From Gloeophyllum trabeum ATCC 11539 (Eukaryota > Basidiomycota > Agaricomycetes > Gloeophyllales > Gloeophyllaceae), in the NCBI RefSeq assembly GCF_000344685.1, contig NW_006920421.1, positions 263,490 through 290,197 on the forward strand: a stretch of 26,708 nucleotides of DNA. The letters run 5' to 3'. The notes below the pieces were generated by a model. It was not told the origin of the DNA, searched no databases, and worked only from the letters and a program-made list of their open reading frames with translations. Below, piece after piece: positions 8,199 to 18,790 of the stretch. The translations under genes and the position numbers were made by a program. The number at the start of each line of letters is the position of its first letter. The first letter of the stretch is position 1.

Positions 8199-9845
8199 CT
8201 AGACGTACAGTACAGTGACATGGTGCTTGACACTCGTTGATGAGCGGCACCTTTGCTCGCTGACTGGAAGTAATTGTGCATCATTGCGGCATGGGGTACA
8301 TGTACATGATGAGAGTAGAACCAACCGAACATATTCTAGGCCGTAGGCTGAGTATAATAAGCTAGGTAGACTGTAGTATCTCATGACACAGGCCTTGGCA
8401 GTCCTCCCCAGTTCACTTGCTGGTCCGTCACAGGCGGATGGACGATCTATCGAGGCTTGGGCGCTCTCTAGATCGACTATCTCCGAATGTCTCTCGCCCG
8501 CTCTTGTCCTTATCTCTCTAACGATACGCCGCGACTCTAGTCCGTACCACTTTATGAGAGCATAGGCAGCATCCTTGATGATGATTTCTACGGAAGCCGA
8601 GCAGAGACATGATGGCAATCCGGTCCTTGATAGTCGGCCTCCGATGCGCGAGTGAAACATGGCTTGGGCACTAGCCACGGTGGGACCACAATCCTGTATC
8701 TTATACGAGAGGCGCATGGACAGCTCCGTCAAGCGAGGAAGCGGGGAAACGGAGTCTTTCGGCCTGTACGTAAGGCAGTCGAAGACCTGACCGGGATTGG
8801 TTCGCCATAGCGCCATAGATCCGTGGCCCAGGTGAAGCACCTCTAGGGAAGGGAGGAGTTGGAGAAGCTGGGAAAACTCTGTGCGGTCACGGCATGGGTA
8901 ACAGCACCACGACATTCGGAGCTCTCGTAGATGGCAATCCGAGCGAGATATTAAGCCGATGATAGATTGAACACAAGTCGTCACAGCGCCCGTTTGGTGG
9001 GACTCCTGATCGTTGTCGACCAACGACACTTTGAGACGGGGGGCGCGAAGTGACGGTAAGAAAGAGTTCACCGGTAGACCTAAGCTCCTCAATCGCAGTT
9101 GCAGCAATTGGGGCAGAGCCGTGGTTGTGTTGAATGTTAGATCTTGTGGCAACACTACCACACATCGGGTCAAGGAGCCGCACCGACGCAGCAGCTCTGG
9201 TATAACAAAGAAGGAAGCACGTGCTTTATCGAAGTCCAGTTCCTTGAGCAACGTTGGCGAAAAGACAAGACCCTCACGTGCCCAACCAATATCACCTTTT
9301 AAAATCAGCTTCCGCAGCCGAGGTGCAGTGCAAAGGGCGCCACGCGGCCACCCAGGCCAAGCGGCTGGCGGCGATACAACGTCTGGCTCGCAGTGTACGG
9401 ACAGTTCTTCCAAGTCGGGAAAGTGCACACCAGAAAGGAGCGCTGCACATTGTTCTTTCCCCAGCTCCAAGGATAGGTAGCGGCAACGGGGTAGAAACGT
9501 TTTGAGCGCCTCGGTTTCCTCGTCGGACAGCGATGAGTACAAATCCACCGACAAAGACAATGGAGAGGAACCTGCTTGTTCGAGCCAGGATGGCCACACG
9601 GACATCCGATTAACAGTGTCGGACTTGGAGGTAACATTGATCGCCAACGAGCACCATAACTCAGGAGTCTTGGTGACGCAGTCCCTCCAGAGTCTGTAAA
9701 CTCGCATCAGAAGGAGAGGAGCTGCCCTGGTGCATGGCTGAACGCAGCGGTTTTCCCGATCAAAACACAGAGAGAAGCTGAAAATCTCCGACAACAGTTC
9801 GACAGGGATTTCTTGTATCGGCGAGGGCGAACTGGCCTGAACCAT
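8199..9845 (-). CDS. F-box/LRR-like protein (copy B, intact)
   Basis: A single uninterrupted exon of 548 codons. I choose the ATG at 9845 (MVQASSPSPIQEIPVELLSE) rather than the more upstream one at 9941, because it aligns with the start of paralogue A. The N-terminal 45 residues are an F-box (IQEIPVELLSEIFSFSL, with LWRDCVTKTPELWCSL after it), expected to bind Skp1 in an SCF ubiquitin ligase. The remainder has irregular leucine-rich segments (LEELSVHCE, LRKLILKGD, LPQLLQLRLRSL, LPSLEVLHLGHG) that would form the substrate-recognition side. Paralogue A shows homology as far as the HSEIVDLE segment; the last ~85 residues here have no counterpart and may be a readthrough extension or an unrecognised intron-containing 3' end. 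The substrate is unknown. Large F-box families of this type are usual in Agaricomycetes. Confidence 0.8.
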   Translation of the reverse strand: MVQASSPSPIQEIPVELLSEIFSFSLCFDRENRCVQPCTRAAPLLLMRVYRLWRDCVTKTPELWCSLAINVTSKSDTVNRMSVWPSWLEQAGSSPLSLSVDLYSSLSDEETEALKTFLPRCRYLSLELGKEQCAALLSGVHFPDLEELSVHCEPDVVSPPAAWPGWPRGALCTAPRLRKLILKGDIGWAREGLVFSPTLLKELDFDKARASFFVIPELLRRCGSLTRCVVVLPQDLTFNTTTALPQLLQLRLRSLGLPVNSFLPSLRAPRLKVSLVDNDQESHQTGAVTTCVQSIIGLISRSDCHLRELRMSWCCYPCRDRTEFSQLLQLLPSLEVLHLGHGSMALWRTNPGQVFDCLTYRPKDSVSPLPRLTELSMRLSYKIQDCGPTVASAQAMFHSRIGGRLSRTGLPSCLCSASVEIIIKDAAYALIKWYGLESRRIVREIRTRAGERHSEIVDLESAQASIDRPSACDGPASELGRTAKACVMRYYSLPSLLYSAYGLEYVRLVLLSSCTCTPCRNDAQLLPVSEQRCRSSTSVKHHVTVLYV

Positions 9846-10529
9846 ATTCCTAAGCGGATGATTGATGTGACAGCTGGCGACATTGAGAAAATATATTGAG
9901 TGCACCCGTACATTCAAGGGTAAGAGCATATGAATACGCACGGTGACTACCCAAGGGATATGGACGCAGGAGACCTCACTGAGCCTCGAGGCAATGACTC
10001 AGGACGCACTCTTGCAATAGTTCTGTTGAGTAGCCTTCTGTACTAAGCCAATTGAGAGATCAATGGGTTCGGTACAGCTTTCCAGATCCTTAATCACTTA
10101 CCAGCAAACGAAGGACTTTGTCCCAACTTGATGAGGGCAAGGTCGCTTCTCTATCTTTGAGCCGCGGTTGCATTGTGGTGTGCCCAAGCTTTCAACACCG
10201 CAAATCAGGAGTGATACCCAACGCTCCAGATGACGCTCCAACGGCTACGAGGAAGAAAACTGTCAGTATTAGTTCATGAATTCCTCCTCTCGCAGTCGGT
10301 GACGTGGTCGTCCGAATCGTGCACGTTGCACTTGTTTACCATATTTGTGGCGACGGTGATCTGCGACCAGCATCGACATCGCACACCCTAAACTTCGGAA
10401 CTGCGAGGAGACTGGTATTAGATATATTACTCCGTATCGCTACACTACTATTGATACATGCAAACCATATACTGCCGATCTCCATTCGTACACGCACCCC
10501 GAGCATGATTCAGACCCTCAACCGAAGGC
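9846..10529. other. Intergenic between F-box copy B and the HAM1-like gene
   Basis: Upstream region of F-box copy B and 3' flank of the HAM1-like gene. The plus-strand frame 10304-10606 has no recognisable motif and runs into the complement of the HAM1-like gene. No gene supported. Confidence 0.5.
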
Positions 10530-13112
10530 TTAGACGTCGAAAGCAGGACTCTGCCATCCCGGCCGGCTCTTCTCCTCCTCGACCTTCTGCTTCACGCTCT
10601 CCTTGAACGACCGCACCTTCTGCACGCCCTGCTTGACGCCCTCTCCGGCTTTCTGCGCGACACCCTTCAAACCCTCCTGGGCACTCTCCATGCTCGCATC
10701 GACGTCTATATCGAGCCTGTCCTTCAGCGGCTCAGAGTTGGTACCCTTCGGGCCACGCTTCTCCCCGCTCAGGATCTGCGGCTCAGCGCCCATCGCGAAC
10801 ACAGGCGCCTCTGCACCCTTGGGCGCGGTCGGATCACGACGGACAACACCAGTGCCCGTCGCCTTCCATCCCTCGGTGAGCCCACCAGGCTGCCTCGCCA
10901 TCTTGCCAAGTTCACTCCAGAATCCAGCAATGAGACTGGCGCCGCGAGGCAAGCCGGTGTCCTGGAACACCTCCGCACGATTGCCAATGTCCCAAGCCAT
11001 ATGGTCGACCTGCTCAATCGCACCGCGGATCTGCTCACGCAGCGTCGTCTCCAGCACGTTCTTCACGACACTGGTCATCACCGGCTTGAACATCGTCACC
11101 AGGATCGGGTGGTTGCTCTGCTTCACGTCAAACGCCAGTCCGTCGGTCACCTTCACGTCAACGCTCTCGACCTTCTGGAACCCGCCGACCTTCTCACGCT
11201 CCTTCAGACCTGCGGGCGTATTCGGCAGCATGCGCACGCGCAGATCGATGTCGATGCCCTGCGGCGGGAGCGTCAACTCCATCAGACCCGTGAACTCACC
11301 AGGGCCGACGGAAGCAGTCTTATCGTGGTAGTAGAACGACACCTCCCGAAGCGCGAGCTGCATGCCCTGGACGTGTATGTGCGTGAACGCACCGACAGCG
11401 GTCTTCGTGTCGGCCTCTTGTGGAGCGGAAATGTCGACGTCGGTGATATTGCGGATGAAGACGTGGCCGGGTAACAGGCTGAATGAAGAAATATCCAGGT
11501 CCTCGAGCACGAACTCGGTCTCGGCATCTTTGTATTCAGTTCTATAATCCCGACGTTAGCTTCGAACAACAATTGAAGAATAGATTAATCACAACCCACC
11601 TTGGAATAGGGATATCCTTGACGAAGGCAAACACTCTTGGTAGGTAGACGTTGAAGACGTCCTGCCAGAACCATGTCGCCTGACCGGCGGCAAGCTGCAA
11701 GCCCGTGCTCCCGGCCTCGAGCATAGCATCCTCCAAGTCCGAGCCGAACTTGCTCCAGGCGCTGCGGATCCTCTGCACGTCCTGGTCACGGTCAATCCTC
11801 TTGTTGAACTCCGTCCACTCTTCGTTAAATTTCTTCACGTCCGCCTTCCACTTGCGTCCCTCCTCCGAGTCCGCGTTCATCAAGTCACGCCAGCGCTGGC
11901 GCAGCTCAGAGTAGCGTTCAGAGCACTCGTCCGAGTGGATGTACCCTGGCTCGTCGAGGCTCCTGCGGACGTGCGCGAGGAAGTCGTTGAACCACTTCTT
12001 GAGGTCCTCGTCTTGGCGGATGTCGACCAGACACGTGCGCAGGTGCGCGAAGAGATCGTCGAGCGACTTGCCGCCCGCGAGGCGCTCGGCGAGCGTGCGC
12101 ATCGCGCGCAGCGACTGGATGGTGTGCTGCTCGGGCGTGGGGTCGTTGATGAAGGACTCGAGCGACGTGTCCTTGTTCACGTCCGAAGCGGTGTCGAGGG
12201 TCTTGTCGAGCCACTTCTGGCATACGTCGAATACGGTCGTCACGGACTCGCGGTATTGGGGATCTTTCTGAGCACGCTCGACCATCTGAGAAGAACGTTA
12301 GCGGGGGAGCAGACTCGAACATACGAGCCAAGCTTACTTGATAGTAAGAATTCGTGAGGCGATCGCTCGTTTTCTTGCTCACGTTCTCAGCGCGAGCCTT
12401 CGCCTCCTGACCGGCACCGATAGCGCTGGAGCCATACTCCTTCGCAGTGTCCATGCCCTTCTCGAACTTTGCCTTGGGGTCCTGTGGCTGCTCGTCCTCG
12501 ATCTTTCTCTTCTTCCGGCCGAGGTTATCACGCTCGCCCTCCTGAATGTCCTCGTCCAGGCTCCTCAAGCCCTCCTTCGTCTTGGACGCGGCGACCTCAA
12601 CGGCCTCTGCCGCATCGGCAAGCGTGAGCCGCGCAAACGATGCAAAGTCGTCAAAGAGGTTGGAGCCCTCCGAGGAGAGGTTCGTCCAGGCGATCGAGAG
12701 GAAGTTGCGCACGGCGGCGCGGATGGCGCGAGCGTCACGGGAGGCCTCGTCCTCGTCGACGTCCATGCCGGTGTTTATGGAGGTGTTTGAGAGATCGCCT
12801 TCGCTCAGGTGCCAGAAAGCCTCTTGTAGCTGATCATCACCTATCGTGCAAGTCAGTCCGTGCTCCACGCATGGTAAGCCGTGGACAATGCTCACCGTTC
12901 TTGTCCTCCCCAAGCTTCTTGTACGCCTCCAACACATCGCGAAGGTCTTGCGCGAGCACCTTGCCCTGCTTGCTGAGCTCGCCGCTGCCCTCACTCGGCT
13001 CGACCTCAACGAGGCCCGATTTGAGCACCGAGTCGATGAACTGGCTGATCTGCTTCTGGCTGGGCATCTTGCCCGCGTCGAACGCAGCGATGACAGAGCT
13101 AGCCTTTTCCAT
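10530..13112 (-). CDS. HAM1-like protein (HAM1 N- and C-terminal domains)
   Basis: Four exons: 12896-13112, 12338-12840, 11600-12285 and 10530-11541. The introns are 55, 52 and 58 bp (GTGAGC, GTAAGC and GTGGGT donors). The spliced product is about 805 residues and in frame throughout. The N-terminal half is helical and charged (IAAFDAGKMPSQKQISQFID, FLSIAWTNLSSEGSNLFDD, KWFNDFLAHVRRSLDEPGY), with a basic KKRKIED patch that could be a nuclear signal. The C-terminal half (FSLLPGHVFIRNITDVDIS, LREVSFYYHDK, LPPQGIDIDLRVRMLP) is beta-rich and resembles the HAM1_C region, reported as similar to lipid-binding BPI-type folds. The last 60 residues are amphipathic, with QEGLKGVAQKAGEGVKQG-like repeats. 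Molecular function is not established for the family; lipid binding is inference. A TATA-like box lies about 100 bp upstream of the start. Confidence 0.85.
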
Positions 13113-13973
13113 GATTATTATGTCGCGTTACAGATAAAAAGTCGTGGTTCGTGAAGAGGATGAAGTCGTAAGGGAATCGTGAAATCTGGTGGGCCCCGCA
13201 GCGGCCCAGAGCATTATATACCGCGCAAAGGCAGGCGCCGTCGTCACTGGGGCCATTGAATGACGCAGTCGATGGGTGTTGACAGTGCCATTACGTCGGT
13301 GGAGAACGAGCTTGTCCGATGGCGAGGCTCTGGCGTTGTGGAGTTGACTTCCCCTATCGTCGTATGAGCTACCCGTTTCGGTTACCACGCTTCGCTGCGC
13401 GCGGATCCGCAGTTGCAGGAAACCGCATGCCCCGTGACTGCACTTGCCGCAATTTATGACCGCGGTAGGATTTCAAGAGGAGGGTTCAACCACCTGTGCT
13501 GATGATTATCTGGTCTCAGGCTGTCAGCTTCAAATAGCCTTGACAACAGAGAAAGGCTGAATTATTACATGGTCGTCAACGATATAGGCACTACGTCGGT
13601 AAACAGCTGCAACCCACTCGTCAAACATGCCGCGTCCACAACAGTTATCCTGACGAATTAGATTCCAGGTATATTCTCCACGTAAGCGGGTATATCGTCC
13701 AGTTGCCATCCACGCAAGACTAGAATTGATGGTAGAAAAGTACGAAAAGAGTCCATTCGCGAGTGTCCGAGAACACGCACTAGTACTAGAAAATATGATG
13801 CTAGGTAGATGCGAGGTATGGGACCCGAGCCTTTTGCAGTCAAGCGTCATGAAACGTCCACCTCTATAACTTCTCCTCCTCCCAAATCCAATTAATCCCA
13901 AACGCGACTCTTACACTACCAATGACGACCCTGCCCATAACATCACCCAGCCGTCGTGAACGTCGTGAGCATA
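13113..13973. other. Intergenic: HAM1-like promoter and unassigned sequence
   Basis: The first ~150 bp hold the promoter of the HAM1-like gene. The minus-strand frames at 13530-13901 and 13658-13843 overlap one another in different frames and match nothing I know. The right end is the 3' flank of the GPI-protein gene. No gene is supported. Confidence 0.5.
13211..13222 (-). promoter_or_regulatory. TATA-like box of the HAM1-like gene
   Basis: On the minus strand this reads GGTATATAATGC, about 100 bp upstream of the ATG at 13112. This is a plausible distance for a fungal core promoter with a short 5' leader. Confidence 0.5.
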
Positions 13974-15327
13974 TTATGACAGGAACATCATCGCGAACGT
14001 AACACCGATGATACCGGACACGGCACTGATGCCGAGCGCCTCAGCACCGCTGGTGCCACCGGTCGAGCTCGACTGGGCAGCAGACCCAGAGCGTGACGAG
14101 CTGCCGCCGGTCGCACCCGCAGTCTTGGCAGTCCCAGTGACAGAGCCGGTGGCGGATGCGCTCGAGCCGGAGCCAGCAACGGACGCGAGGTCGGTGTAGA
14201 GAGCTTTCGACTCATACTGCACACAGTTGGACGACGCCGCGACACGGGCGGTGTAGGGCATCGTGGTGATGGCACCGAGCGACTCGGGGGGCTGGGTGTA
14301 GGTCATGACCTGGCCGTTCGAAGTGTAGACACCCGGGTAGTCGGCATTGTCAGAGTCGCAGACCTCGAAGGTGCCGTTCTTGGCCTGGTTGGGGTCGTTG
14401 TACGCGCAACCAATGCGGTCAAAGATGTGCTGGCAGTAGTCGGCAGCGTGAGCACCGGCAGGGTCGCAAACCTTGATACAGAAGGCATTGCCACCCATGA
14501 AGCTGAGCCGGGGAGTGAGCATCAGAAGTTGCATCACGATGACAGACGGACGTACTTGTGCCATTCGATCACCTGCTGGTAAGAGTCGTTGTTGCCATTG
14601 TTGCTGGGGAAGGCGTTAGAGTACATGAGACCACCGAGGGGGTTGCCACGCTGATAGGAGTATTAACATCGTTCTGCCTGAACTAGCCAAAGGGACACTC
14701 ACAAGGTCAGCACCGTGGGGGTCCAACTCGCCACCGAAGTCATCAGAAGCAATGTTGATCTGCTTCTGGTCGATGAAGCCAACAATCTGGATGTAGTCAG
14801 GAGTCTTGAGGTACTGAACGCCCTGAAGAGCGCCGTCGGGGATGAGACGGGTACCATGACCCTTCTTCGTGCACCAGGCGACTTCCTCGCCCTCAGTGTC
14901 ACCGATGGTCTGGTCAGGTTTGGGGGGTGCCCACAAACAGAAGTCTATTTATGGAACAAATGATTGTCGTCGTGAGTATTGGGAGATGAAACACGTTCGC
15001 AGGGCCCAAAAACGCCCAAAAGTGAAAACTTACCATCAATGTGATTCACAAAAGAGGTTTGACACATAGAGTTCTGATTCTCGGTGGTAGAGTTGCACAA
15101 GTTGTAGCCCTGTTGGGGACCACGAACGCCATCGGCGGGATCAACTTGGTAGGGCTACCGAAAAAGTCAATCCCGCGAACAATTTGAATTAGACACTCAA
15201 GACTTACGATCTCAGAAGGGTAAGAGAAGTGCTTTGACGCAAGAGGAGTGGTGCTGTCTTGAGCAAAGACGAGCGGGGACGATACAGCGGCGACAGCCAA
15301 GAGGGTTGAAAGAGCGTAGCGAGCCAT
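13974..15327 (-). CDS. Secreted GPI-anchored glycoprotein, 'macrofage activating glycoprotein' family
   Basis: Five exons: 15208-15327, 15034-15154, 14703-14944, 14557/14556-14650 and 13974-14502, with introns of 53, 89, 52 and 53 bp; 368 residues in frame. It begins with a signal peptide (MARYALSTLLAVAAVSS then PLVFAQ). The conserved core follows: DFCLWAPPKPDQTIGDTEGE, VAWCTKKGHGTRLIP, NIASDDFGGELDPHGADL, RGNPLGGLMYSNAF, VIEWHNFMGGNAFCIKVCD and VMTYTQPPESLG. Cysteines are abundant, as in an extracellular disulphide-bonded protein. The tail is a serine/threonine/glycine/alanine-rich stretch (SGSSASATGSVTG) and a terminal hydrophobic segment (ISAVSGIIGVTFAMMFLS), the layout of a GPI signal. 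It probably sits at the cell wall or plasma membrane; its biochemical role is unknown. The name is the common database label of the family and does not imply a demonstrated activity here. Confidence 0.9.
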
Positions 15328-15705
15328 TTAGACGACTAATAGGTGTAAAGAGGAAAGAAAAGCTGTATGCTGCGCGCGACGGCGACGAGGTTGGGGGAAA
15401 AGGGGAAGAGATGCCGTCGTCGTCAACCGCTGGCATTAATATATGGGCTTCCCGGCAACAGCCGTACCCCAGAATAGCCTGGCTGTGGCTGAGACAGTGC
15501 TATTTCGGGAGCAACCCGTGACCCCGCACGGACCATGGTCACGTGGACCCCACGACGCGCTTGTTGGGCCTGTTTGGTTGTTCGTTGACTTCGGTTTTGA
15601 AGCCCCGCTTTTGCGTCTCTTATTTAATCCCCATCTTGCCTTTATCCCCTCAATCTCTCTTTCCTCCCACCACCATCTCCTTGACCCCCCTCGACGTCCC
15701 CCGCA
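15328..15705. promoter_or_regulatory. Divergent promoter of the GPI-protein and chromatin-protein genes
   Basis: 378 bp between two start codons pointing apart. For the minus-strand gene there is a TATA-like CATATATTAATG at 15434-15445, about 105 bp upstream of its ATG. For the plus-strand gene there is TTATTTAATC at 15620-15629 and a long pyrimidine-rich stretch (about 15646-15703) directly before the ATG, as often seen in strongly expressed fungal genes. A CACGTG E-box lies at 15540-15545 and could serve either side. Confidence 0.55.
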
Positions 15706-16434
15706 ATGGCAAAGACAGCTACGGGTGAGCAAGCTTACTTTTGCTGATGGCGAGTGATGGCTGACTTGATGCCGACCAGAAACCACCACGAAGACCGCGA
15801 CGAAGTCTGCAAATGCGAAGACGACGCGCCCGAGAAAAGGTTAGCGTCTTCTTCGGTTACCCCCTTTGCCCCCCCCCCCCCGTCGCGCATACATCTGCAT
15901 ATGTATAACCGCATATATGCCTTACTCGGTCTCCTTCCGTGTATATGCGCAACCCTAACCCTCGATTGCGACGGTCATGTTGCTCTCCTCGTGCTATTTT
16001 CATCCCGACCCTCTCTTATGTTTAGACACCTTATCTAACTCTTGATTGCTTGCAGAGAAGGCAGAGAAGGCCGACAAGCCTAAGCGCGCGCCTACTGCAT
16101 ACAACCTGTTTATGAAGGAGAACCTTCAGAAGTACCGCTCTGAGCATGATGGCATGTCCGTGAAAGAGGCTATGGCCGAGGTCAGTCTGCCACTTCCCCC
16201 TGTGTCGTCAGGACTGACCTCCGCTCTCAGGTCGCCAAGTTGTGGCGGGATGCCCCGGAGAATCCGAACCGCGGCCAGGAGCCCAAGCCTCGTGCTGCCC
16301 CAAAACCCAAGGCAGAGAAGGAGAAGAAGACGCGCGCGCCGAGAAAAGCCAAGAAGCCCGCTGCCTCGAGCGAGACGGAAGAGCAGGAGGAGCACGAAGA
16401 GCATGAGGCCGACGCTGGTGACAGCGACGAGTAA
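15706..16434 (+). CDS. Small basic HMG-box/YABBY-like chromatin protein
   Basis: Four exons: 15706-15724, 15780-15839, 16056-16180 and 16231-16434, with introns of 55, 216 and 50 bp; 135 residues in frame. The short lysine/threonine-rich start (MAKTATE...TTTKTATKSANAK) leads to the core KPKRAPTAYNLFMKENLQKY then SVKEAMAEVAKLWRDAPENP. This is the HMG-fold motif shared with the YABBY domain, a DNA-bending or minor-groove-binding module. The tail is a lysine/proline-rich segment (RAPRKAKKPAA) and then an acidic end (EEQEEHEEHEADAGDSDE), as in HMGB-type proteins. It is likely a nuclear architectural protein. The 216-bp second intron is four times longer than its neighbours and carries a run of 13 C. 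Confidence 0.85.
15869..15881 (+). repeat. Homopolymer of 13 C inside an intron
   Basis: Uninterrupted C-run in the 216-bp intron of the HMG/YABBY-like gene. Such runs are length-unstable and prone to sequencing error, so the exact length is uncertain. It is intronic and does not affect the reading frame. Confidence 0.8.
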
Positions 16435-17149
16435 ATATGGTGGACAGGTACTCTAGGTGCGCCGCATATACAAACGTTAATCCTCTGTGCATTCATGCTC
16501 ATGCCGCCTGCAGCAGGACATCTATAATGACTGTTATATTATCGCTGCGTCATCGATGATCCATATACCCCGCCCTCCCTTGTTCCGAGATCCCCTTTCT
16601 GTTATCTTATGTATTCCCGTTCGTGACGACTTAGACTGGTTGTGTGTACATTATCATTGTATCACGTTGTAGGTCGGCCTAATTTCACTGGGTTTTCATC
16701 ACCTCCCTGATCTCAAGCTTCAAAGCTGCAAGACCGCTTGTCGAGATCCATATGTTGACTCTTCGTTCGTCTAGTGCTCAAAATCTGGTGATTGCGAGTA
16801 GCTTCAGCCGCTGATGTCCCTTTTAGTTCCAGACTGGGGGTAGGACCGACATGCCTGCTGTTGAACGCAATGCACAGACCCTGTCCCGGTCCACGAGAGG
16901 ACTCACATTCTTCGATGCCCTGCACCCGTGCAAGTATCTCTCAGGTCCTCAGATTCTGGCGGATATCCTTTTCCGCAGGCGTTGCAGTTGAACAATGTAC
17001 GTTCATCCCTCGCATCCTATTTCTTGACGACAGACGCGTTTGGGGTGCTCTTACCTCCCAATAATTGCACGCTCCTTTCGGCGTACGTTCGCTCGGGTTA
17101 TTTTCCTTAGCCCTTCTGAGATGTTCTGACCCGGTTGTACCCACAGTTA
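16435..17149. other. Intergenic between chromatin protein and kinase-like pseudogene
   Basis: Contains the 3' flank of the HMG/YABBY-like gene. A plus-strand frame starting at 16851 gives FFDALHPCKYLSGPQILADI and stops soon after. It could be a decayed 5' exon of the kinase-like pseudogene, but it does not clearly align with the intact paralogue, so it is left unassigned. Confidence 0.4.
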
Positions 17150-17988
17150 TAACACCGAGTTTATATCGTGAAAACCAAGACTCCCGTTCCTACAATAAAG
17201 GACAGGTGACGACCGATTTCTGTACATGGATGATCCCCGCGATGATGACATATACGACGCCAGTGGACCTCGAGAGCCATGGAGATTCGAGCAGTGGTGA
17301 GCGTTCTGAGGATATGACGTATGAGCGGTTACGTTTCATGCAAGGGTCCTTGGTATTATGGCGCGCACGCGTCCGGCGTTGATATTACTCTCGCGCACTG
17401 CAAGGGGTTCGACACAGTTCTATACCCTAGTTTACACTCCCTGGGGCGGGCGGTTTACACGGCGTCCGGCATTCTCATGGAGTATGTGGACGCTGTACCG
17501 CTGGGCGAGGGCTACGCCGCTCAGTTGACTCCGGAACAGCAACTGGAACTGGTATGTTCTTTGCGTATATCGTCTGGTCCACGGTCTACCACGTCAGATC
17601 TTCAGGTACAGAGCGTGCGCCTCGCCGTTCGTGTCTGGCGCAAGCCGATTTCTCTCAGTACGACTGGCACAGAAATAAGATCCTCCGTTCAATTCCGACG
17701 TCTGATTATCTGCAGGCCGAGTGTTCACTATGTTCTTCTCGACCGTTCGTCCTGCTCCACTTCTTTCACGATCTGATTGGCATAGGGATGATGACCTCGG
17801 GGGATGTGTCAGCAGCCTCCTGCGTCCCGACACTCACTTGGTCACAGGACACAGAAATCGTCTGGGAGCAGTGGAGAGAAAGGCAGATTTGGGACACCAT
17901 ATCTGCCACTGCCAACGTGAATCAGAAAATTCGGAGCGTTAAACAGCCCGAAGACCCCTACGATTTCGTGCTGGCAGCTCGCGGGTGA
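17150..17988 (+). pseudogene. Decayed kinase-like gene, paralogue of the gene at 25033-26087
   Basis: Pieces in three frames follow the order of the intact paralogue. A degenerate N-lobe (PVPTIK, for PVLCLK) is followed by DRFLYMDDPRDDDIYD. EDMTYERLRFMQGS follows a TGA near 17318 and a deletion. Then come SGILMEYVDAVPLGEGYAAQ, ADFSQYDWHRNKIL, and finally the almost unchanged end ERQIWDTISATANVNQ with QPEDPYDFVLAARG. The first intron has lost its donor: the paralogue's CACAGGGTGAGT is CACGCGTCCGGC here. At least four lesions (a one-base insertion near 17210, the TGA, a frame change near 17385 and one near 17650) make a full product impossible. The second intron, GTATGT to TTCAG at about 17551-17605, looks intact. 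Confidence 0.85.
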
Positions 17989-18790
17989 TCTCATCAAGAG
18001 TGAGTGGCAACGTAGACGCGCAGACGCGGTGGCTCAGTTGCAGTGATCGTCTGATCCTGTCCTAGATCTCCCTCCCGGACAAGCCTGACACTGCGGGCAG
18101 AGACCGATGTCCCGCCGGCGAGCATGCTATGAACATGCCCCGGTGGGGAGAACACTTTCCTAGAATGGTCTTTGTTGGACCATGACCTGGACATGGAGAA
18201 TGTCCTTTGAATGAACAAAGGCAAGTCAGCGGGACATTTACTATGCCCTCTAAAAGTCAGGGGACATTTGATTGACATTGTTCTCTCATTCTTTATGTCT
18301 CTGCCAAGTCCCACTTCAGAGCATGCAAGGAAAGTGTTCTCCCACCTATTTCATGAATGATGAATGTCTGGTGGTGGGACATTGGTGCTTGCCCGCTATG
18401 TGAGCGAGAATCGACACCCCTTGACTACGCTCGAGATTTTTGGCACTGCGTTGCCCATCATTGAGGACTGAGTCGGAAACAGCTAGACTTCTCTGTTCGC
18501 TCAGTCCTGAGCGGATGCAAAGACATATTCATTTTACAATCTATGTTATTTGCGTCGTATAAACAACATCTCGCTATAGACTATCCCCACTCTACAACTT
18601 ATCTTACATAGCAAAGACCATTTCGCAGATGCCACACAGCCTACTTAATCCAAGCGCAGGATATAAGATACCGGTCCCTGGTCCATGATATCCTGGGATG
18701 ATTTCAACTGGATGCAAGTTAATATCCCTTCATCATTCGGTAATGATATTCCTGTACAGGGTTCGTCCAGTGAGAACATATTTTAATCCC
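17989..18790. other. Intergenic with an inverted-repeat block
   Basis: Between the kinase-like pseudogene and the 3' end of the BRCT gene. Besides the inverted repeat at 18142-18346, a 9-bp palindrome (AGGACTGAG at 18464-18472 and its complement at 18500-18508) is present. No protein-coding gene is seen. Confidence 0.5.
18142..18346. repeat. Inverted repeat, about 20-bp arms, 166-bp spacer
   Basis: GGTGGGGAGAACACTTTCCT at 18142-18161 recurs inverted at 18328-18346 with one base missing in the C-run. The spacer holds two near-identical direct repeats, AAGTCAGCGGGACATTT and AAGTCAGGGGACATTT, about 31 bp apart (around 18223 and 18254). A further GGGACATT lies just outside at about 18376. No clear target duplication flanks the arms, so a transposon origin is possible but not shown. 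Confidence 0.6.

Noticed and set aside
10603..11331. 242-codon plus-strand frame
   Set aside because: Antisense shadow of the last exon of the HAM1-like gene; low-complexity serine/proline composition without a domain.
11918..13009. Long minus-strand frame of 363 codons overlapping the HAM1-like gene
   Set aside because: It includes the true exon 2 but reads through introns 1 and 2; its N-terminal and arginine-rich C-terminal parts are out of frame with the conserved protein.
13530..13901. 123-codon minus-strand frame between two genes
   Set aside because: Unusual composition, overlaps other frames, and no family resemblance.
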